Assembly (NCBI GenBank): GCA_017646305.1
Contig: JAGCMR010000182.1
Location: 1-9,150 of the forward strand
Length of the DNA stretch: 9,150 nt
Direction: 5' to 3'
Source of the DNA: Spirochaetaceae bacterium
GTDB taxonomy: Bacteria > Spirochaetota > Spirochaetia > Treponematales > Treponemataceae
Position numbers and translations under genes: made by a program
Shown: positions 5,843-9,150 of the stretch, in pieces
Layout of the letters: every line of letters starts with the position of its first letter
How positions within the stretch are numbered: position 1 is the stretch's first letter
The notes under the pieces: generated by a model
What the model saw: only the letters and a program-made list of their open reading frames with translations
Told to the model about the DNA's origin: nothing
Databases searched by the model: none

Positions 5843-6910
5843 TTAATTTAAGCCTAAAAGTGGCTGACCAAGCAACTCGTACATGAAATCTATGGGAGCA
5901 ATTTCCTTGTTCAAGATTCTATACAAACCGTCACAAATAGGAAGCTTTAAGCCCTTTTCCTCACAGATTTGATGAATATACTTACAGGCTACAGCACCTT
6001 CTGGCAAATAACCAATGTCACCAATGTGGGCGATAAGGTCATCTAGGCTGGAAAATCCTTTCAATAAATCCTTCTGGATGATTTCGTGACCAAAGCGACG
6101 GTTACGACCATATTTACTGCGACAGGTTACGTCCAAATCTCCTACGCCAGCAATGGAACTGAAGGTTTCTGCATGGGTAGCTCCCATGGCAAAGCCTAAG
6201 GTTCTAATTTCATCAAGACCAGCGGCCAACAGCAGGGATTCCGCATTATCACCAAACAAGTCTGAGGTTTCAGCCACAGCATCAAGACTTCCAAACACTA
6301 CAGCGATAACATTCTTAGCAGCAGCACAAATCTGCACACCTACCACATCAAGGCTAGAATATACCATGAGGCCCCGAACACGGAGCAATTCTCGGAAACG
6401 AATGGAATTCATGGGATTTTCGCTGGCAGCAATAAGACCTGTCAGCTTACCCATGGCAACTTCTTCAGCATGACTAGGGCCAGAAATATAGACCAAACTC
6501 TTGGCATACACAGGAGGCAGCACCGCTTCCAGTGTTTCAAGGATAAGGCGGGGGCCCTTGTCAGAGGGAACAAAGCCCTTTGTCAGAACACCGATGCAGG
6601 TGGAACCATCCTTTATGGAAGGAACATCCAGTATCTGGGCCACTGTAGAAGCCAAATACAGAGAAGGACTTGCAAGAATCAAGAACTCCTTGTCCTGAGC
6701 TACCTTCACAATATCAGTTGAGGCCGAAAGATTTTCAGATAGCTTGAATTTAGGAAGGAACCGGATATTTTCGTGCTCATGATTAATGCTATCGACAACA
6801 TCTTGTTCACGAGCCCAAATCTCTACTTTATTCCCACCACGAGCAAGCGCTTGTGCAACAGCTGTTCCCCAAGCACCTGCACCAATAACACCTACGGATT
6901 TAGTGTTCAT
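5843..6910 (-). CDS. gpsA: Glycerol-3-phosphate dehydrogenase [NAD(P)+]
   Basis: 355 aa, slightly longer than the usual 330-340. It reduces dihydroxyacetone phosphate to sn-glycerol 3-phosphate, the backbone for phospholipids, in the cytoplasm. The N-terminal Rossmann motif is VGVIGAGAWGTA (6-17). TKGF (110-113), SGPSHAEEV (143-151), and the catalytic Lys199 in CAAAKNVIA match the family. The C-terminal helical domain has AGVGDLDVTC (254-263; many members have GDLxxTC) and the phosphate-binding GRNRRFG (268-274). The Shine-Dalgarno GGAGGAG (6914-6920) begins immediately after the ndk stop and lies 10 nt upstream of argJ's region in the same manner at the other end, so ndk, gpsA and argJ look like one operon. 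Its pairing with arginine genes has no evident metabolic logic. Confidence 0.95.
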   Translation of the reverse strand: MNTKSVGVIGAGAWGTAVAQALARGGNKVEIWAREQDVVDSINHEHENIRFLPKFKLSENLSASTDIVKVAQDKEFLILASPSLYLASTVAQILDVPSIKDGSTCIGVLTKGFVPSDKGPRLILETLEAVLPPVYAKSLVYISGPSHAEEVAMGKLTGLIAASENPMNSIRFRELLRVRGLMVYSSLDVVGVQICAAAKNVIAVVFGSLDAVAETSDLFGDNAESLLLAAGLDEIRTLGFAMGATHAETFSSIAGVGDLDVTCRSKYGRNRRFGHEIIQKDLLKGFSSLDDLIAHIGDIGYLPEGAVACKYIHQICEEKGLKLPICDGLYRILNKEIAPIDFMYELLGQPLLGLN

Positions 6911-6920
6911 CTTCTCCTCC

Positions 6921-7364
6921 CTACATCCAACATTCTAGTTCATCTTGCCAGAAACACAGCTCTTCATCTTTGAAATACAAGGCAACTTCTCGCTTACCGC
7001 TTTCTGGAGAATCTGAAGCATGAACCACATTGTGATTGGTGTGGGTACAATAATCACCTCGAATAGTTCCTGGTTGAGCATCGGAGGGTTTGGTGGCTCC
7101 TACTAATTTTCGTATTAGGGCAATACAATCATCTCCCTGCCAAGCCATGGCCACCACAGGCCCACTGGTAATATAATCTACAAGTTCCTGATAAAAGGAC
7201 TTGCCAAAATGTTCAGCATAATGACTGGCAGCTGTCTCGTCGGAAACGCGAATCATCTTCATCCCCACCAACTGCAATCCCTTCCGCTCAAAACGAGAGA
7301 TAACCTCTCCTACAATCCGGCGATTGACAACACCAGGCTTTAACATTACAAAGCTAATTTCCAT
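6921..7364 (-). CDS. ndk: Nucleoside diphosphate kinase
   Basis: 147 aa. It transfers the gamma phosphate between nucleoside tri- and diphosphates through a phospho-histidine. The active His115 is in NVVHASDSPESG (112-123). ISRFERKGL (22-30), VDYITSGPVVAM (62-73), VGATKPSDAQPGTIRGDY (88-105) and the N-terminal Lys9 are as expected. The usual KPDGV/KPDAV is KPGVV here, so the conserved Asp is Gly. The C-terminus is rich in Trp and Cys (ends ECWM). There is no Shine-Dalgarno sequence before the ATG at 7364, and the -10 box of a good promoter ends 9 nt upstream, so the mRNA is probably leaderless or nearly so. It is the first gene of the ndk-gpsA-argJ-(argB) unit, with 10 nt to gpsA. Confidence 0.93.
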   Translation of the reverse strand: MEISFVMLKPGVVNRRIVGEVISRFERKGLQLVGMKMIRVSDETAASHYAEHFGKSFYQELVDYITSGPVVAMAWQGDDCIALIRKLVGATKPSDAQPGTIRGDYCTHTNHNVVHASDSPESGKREVALYFKDEELCFWQDELECWM

Positions 7365-7373
7365 AACGAGAAC

Positions 7374-7402
7374 AGTATACTGTAAAAGGATTTCTAGGTA
7401 AA
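7374..7402 (-). promoter_or_regulatory. Promoter of the ndk-gpsA-argJ-argB unit
   Basis: On minus, TTTACC (7397-7402), a 17-bp spacer and TATACT (7374-7379). The predicted start is about 7367, leaving roughly 3 nt before the ndk ATG. This agrees with the missing Shine-Dalgarno sequence. Confidence 0.65.
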
Positions 7403-7412
7403 GTGAAGTAGT

Positions 7413-7445
7413 ACTCCAAAATCAACTGTTAATTTTGGAGTTTTT
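7413..7445 (+). terminator. Hairpin with T-tract on the plus strand, between the LolA-like gene and ndk
   Basis: A 10-bp perfect stem (7413-7422 with 7432-7441, ACTCCAAAAT/ATTTTGGAGT) with a 9-nt loop. The T-run (7441-7445) follows the stem only on plus; the minus-strand RNA, which would carry the upstream LolA-like gene, has UACUACUUC after it. It may still help end that minus transcript, but its form is that of a plus-strand terminator, with no plus-strand gene known to feed it. Confidence 0.6.
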
Positions 7446-7457
7446 ATCAAAAGGAAG

Positions 7458-8228
7458 CTATTGAGGCTCACCAGTTTTAAGGAAGTCTTCATTTACGTAC
7501 GAAGAATAATCTCCGTGATATACAACGCTTTTAAAAGTAAGCACCGTATTGGAGCCAGATTTTAAATCCTGCATCCGCACCTGGGTAGCTGTCCAAATAT
7601 TTTGGATAGGGACACATTCCAATACTTCCATTACTTTAATAAGCTCGCCTTTTTTATTGTACATTTCACTTTTGAAAATAATCTTCTTCTCGAGATCCAC
7701 ATAGTGAAGGATTCTGTCGTAAAGTTTTTCTTTTAGGGGCAAAGCTTCCACAATACAGCCTACGCCACCTTCTTCCAAAACATTAGTTTCTAACAAGGTA
7801 TAGGTATCAAAGGCTGCATTTCTAGGATTCATGTCTCCCGTGTTGAAATCCATGCCAAAAAAGGACATGTCGGAATTGACAAAGGGAATCTTCATGATGG
7901 CAAAAAATGATTTGAACTTGATGGACACTCCAGGTACTCCTCCCTCCTCTGGAACGGAAGTAAGAATTCTTGTTCCATCGAAGGAATTAGGAGCAGAAAA
8001 AGCAATCATTACATTGATTTTTCCGTCGCCACGTAAGGTATACATATTGTATTTCATCAAGGTTTCCTTACCCTTCTTTGAGGTAATGAGAGCATCCACA
8101 GAAGCTGAAAGTGGAGAGCCCCGGTCAAAGGGTTGAGACTGACGCATCAACTCTTTGAGCTCTGGGGTGGAAGACCAAATATGGGGTACAAGGTTCAATA
8201 ATACTGTAAAAAAAAGTAGCTTTTTCAT
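7458..8228 (-). CDS. Periplasmic LolA-like outer-membrane lipoprotein-sorting protein
   Basis: 256 aa with a signal peptide (MKKLLFFTVLLNLVPHIWSS, probable cut near residue 20, no lipobox Cys). The mature part is a beta-rich protein of the LolA/LolB-like sorting family known in spirochaetes (TP0789-like). Telling stretches are YNMYTLRGDGKINVMIAFSAP (about 60-80), the GTRILTS-type strand (85-91), FNTGDMNPRN (128-137) and the later KKIIFKSEMYNKKGELIKVME segment (about 181-201), which follow the family's pattern of lipid-cradling strands. The likely role is to bind lipids or lipoprotein acyl chains in the periplasm; related proteins often sit near RND exporters, but none is seen here. It is a single-gene unit with a promoter at 8252-8280. 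No strong Shine-Dalgarno precedes the ATG (only GAGA at a usable distance). The family assignment is from pattern recognition and less certain than the enzymes. Confidence 0.72.
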   Translation of the reverse strand: MKKLLFFTVLLNLVPHIWSSTPELKELMRQSQPFDRGSPLSASVDALITSKKGKETLMKYNMYTLRGDGKINVMIAFSAPNSFDGTRILTSVPEEGGVPGVSIKFKSFFAIMKIPFVNSDMSFFGMDFNTGDMNPRNAAFDTYTLLETNVLEEGGVGCIVEALPLKEKLYDRILHYVDLEKKIIFKSEMYNKKGELIKVMEVLECVPIQNIWTATQVRMQDLKSGSNTVLTFKSVVYHGDYSSYVNEDFLKTGEPQ

Positions 8229-8251
8229 AACAATCTCATTCTTTGCACAAA

Positions 8252-8280
8252 AGTATATCTAAATGATTGCAAAAGAGCAA
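8252..8280 (-). promoter_or_regulatory. Promoter of the LolA-like gene
   Basis: On minus, TTGCTC (8275-8280), a 17-bp spacer and TATACT (8252-8257), with a predicted leader of about 17 nt. The -35 resembles that of argD (TTGCTT). The rest of the gap between this gene and the Nudix gene (8281-8387) is A/T-rich; I see no convincing terminator for the Nudix gene in it. Confidence 0.6.
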
Positions 8281-8387
8281 ACCAAAAAAATTACATTTCG
8301 TTACACAGAAGATGAAAAAATAATAATTTTGAAAGAATTCTTGCTAAATTAGTAATTCGAAGATGGATTGCAAATCAAGAAAGATAC

Positions 8388-8846
8388 CTAGCACGTCATG
8401 CTCCAAAATCGTTCCAGCTGTTCAGCATCCTGTATTTCCTGCAAGCGCTTCAGTACAGGATAATCTGCCGCTGCCCAATCCAGTTCTTCTATTGTATCCA
8501 AACTACGCCAGCAAGAATCTATATGCTCTTGAATCTCAAAGGGGCCATTGGGGGTGCAGTAATAGAAATGGAGCTTTACCTTAAAATTAGTATACTGATG
8601 CTCCACCGTCATGAGAAAATCATCTACGGAAATGGTAACTTGTAATTCCTCCCAAATCTCCCGTCTCAGGGCATCTTCGTGGCTTTCCCCTTCCTCTATT
8701 TTTCCACCGGGAAATTCCCACTTAAAATCTGTTTCCTTTGGTTCCTTCCCTGGCTTTGGCCCTGGCCGTTGGACACAAAAAATCTCGTAGCCCTTTTCAA
8801 AACTCATTTTAGTAAAAATTGCGGCAACTACCTCAATCTGCTTCAT
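8388..8846 (-). CDS. Nudix hydrolase, MutT-like (deoxy)nucleoside triphosphate pyrophosphohydrolase
   Basis: 152 aa. Nudix enzymes cleave nucleoside diphosphates linked to another group; MutT-like members remove oxidised dNTPs such as 8-oxo-dGTP. The Nudix box spans residues 48-70: Gly48, Glu54, then REIWEELQV (62-70) containing the metal-binding REXXEE core. The usual Gly before the last hydrophobic residue is Gln69. WEFPGGKIEEGE (43-54) and the C-terminal short helix match MutT/CTP pyrophosphohydrolase (NudG) types, with a longer basic loop at about 28-41 (PGPKPGKEPK). The open frame continues 27 codons upstream to 8927, but that stretch overlaps the promoter; the start chosen is the ATG at 8846, preceded by GGAGG (8851-8855) 4 nt away. 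It is transcribed divergently from the YihY gene. Confidence 0.88.
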   Translation of the reverse strand: MKQIEVVAAIFTKMSFEKGYEIFCVQRPGPKPGKEPKETDFKWEFPGGKIEEGESHEDALRREIWEELQVTISVDDFLMTVEHQYTNFKVKLHFYYCTPNGPFEIQEHIDSCWRSLDTIEELDWAAADYPVLKRLQEIQDAEQLERFWSMTC

Positions 8847-8869
8847 ACATCCTCCTAAAAACATTGTGG

Positions 8870-8898
8870 ATTGTAACAAAAAACAACACTTCTTCCAA
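8870..8898 (-). promoter_or_regulatory. Promoter of the Nudix gene
   Basis: On minus, TTGGAA (8893-8898), a 17-bp spacer and TACAAT (8870-8875), with an extended -10 TG two bases before the hexamer. Predicted start near 8863, about 17 nt before the ATG. A second possible promoter lies further up (TTGACT at 8921-8926 with TATTCT 18 bp on). Confidence 0.6.
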
Positions 8899-8934
8899 GA
8901 ATAGGCTACAATACTACTATAAGTCAAATTTATT

Positions 8935-8956
8935 GGCTAGAATTATTTTTCTAGCC
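8935..8956. repeat. Inverted repeat in the divergent Nudix/YihY promoter region
   Basis: GGCTAGAA (8935-8942) and TTCTAGCC (8949-8956) form a perfect 8-bp stem with a 6-nt loop. It is not followed by a proper T-tract on either strand. Its place between two divergent start regions makes it a candidate operator, but no known regulator site is matched. Confidence 0.5.
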
Positions 8957-8986
8957 TTTCCACGGGATTTGGGATATAGTGGAAGT

Positions 8987-9150
8987 ATGGAGCAACAAAA
9001 TCCTACTCACAAAAAAACAAAGCGGTACACACTGAGAACCTTTGTGCAGGAAGCCTTTCTCACCAGTAACTTCTTTATTCAGAATGATTTATTAACTTAT
9101 GCTTCTGCCTGTGCCTTTAGCTTTTTGTTTTCTTTGTTGCCAGTAGTGAT
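8987..9150 (+). CDS. YihY/UPF0761-family inner-membrane protein, N-terminal part (runs off the window edge)
   Basis: The first 54 full codons are visible, reading MEQQNPTHKKTKRYTLRTF and onward. After a basic, soluble N-terminus comes LLTYASACAFSFLFSLLPVV (residues 35-54), which matches the first membrane segment of the YihY family (once mislabelled RNase BN), where a Tyr/Ala/Phe-rich start and a LLPL-like end are typical. Function in the family is unclear. The ATG at 8987 has only a weak GGA/GGAAG at 8981-8985, with unusually short spacing. A -10-like TATAGT (8975-8980) ends 6 nt before it, without a good -35, so the real start or promoter could differ. An in-frame TTG at 8969 lies upstream but has no Shine-Dalgarno sequence. 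It is the only protein gene on plus. Confidence 0.75.
   Translation, partial: MEQQNPTHKKTKRYTLRTFVQEAFLTSNFFIQNDLLTYASACAFSFLFSLLPVV

Noticed and set aside
8330..8345. AAGAATTCTT palindrome as a terminator for the Nudix gene
   Set aside because: The palindrome has no loop, so it cannot form a usable hairpin; the following T-rich stretch is interrupted.
8847..8927. 27-residue N-terminal extension of the Nudix frame
   Set aside because: It overlaps a good promoter (8870-8898) and the GGAGG of the downstream ATG, and has no counterpart in the Nudix fold.

Overview
The window looks like a chromosomal stretch from a Treponema-like spirochaete. The evidence is gene content: an N-terminally rearranged MglB-type sugar-binding protein of the kind known from T. 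pallidum, a periplasmic LolA-like lipoprotein-sorting protein of the spirochaete type, Gram-negative-style export signals, moderate-to-low GC and long A/T tracts between genes. The genus is an inference. Almost everything is on the minus strand; only two 5S rRNA genes and the last, partial gene are on plus.

Layout from left to right. 1-267: start of an mglB-like gene (minus, cut by the window edge), with a good promoter at 364-392 and a terminator at 408-443 separating it from argD. 531-1703: argD (minus). 1787-2225: a tandem repeat of about 242 bp in which each unit holds an A/T-rich upstream element, a promoter, a 108-nt 5S rRNA and a T-tract (plus). 2265-3479: an MFS transporter (minus). 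3555-3604: a strong hairpin able to terminate in both directions. 3610-3710: an unusual patch repeating the 3' end of argB. 3681-7364: ndk-gpsA-argJ-argB, all minus, read in that order. 7458-8228: a LolA-like periplasmic protein. 8388-8846: a Nudix hydrolase. 8987 to the end: start of a YihY-family membrane protein (plus).

How the genes fit together. argJ, argB and argD cover most of the cyclic acetyl route from glutamate to ornithine: ArgJ makes N-acetylglutamate and releases ornithine, ArgB phosphorylates N-acetylglutamate, and ArgD transaminates the semialdehyde. argC is not in the window. ndk, gpsA and argJ are tightly spaced: each stop codon touches the next Shine-Dalgarno sequence, with 10 nt to the next ATG. 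They probably share the promoter at 7374-7402. argB follows behind an intrinsic terminator, so its supply is probably partial readthrough. argD is a separate unit, divided from argB by the 5S genes and the MFS gene.

Most points of interest are small-scale: a second, synonymously diverged copy of the last ten argB codons just downstream of argB; a probably permuted MglB; two self-contained orphan 5S units; a near-leaderless ndk mRNA; and an argJ-argB terminator. I see no CRISPR array, transposase, phage gene or recognisable defence system.
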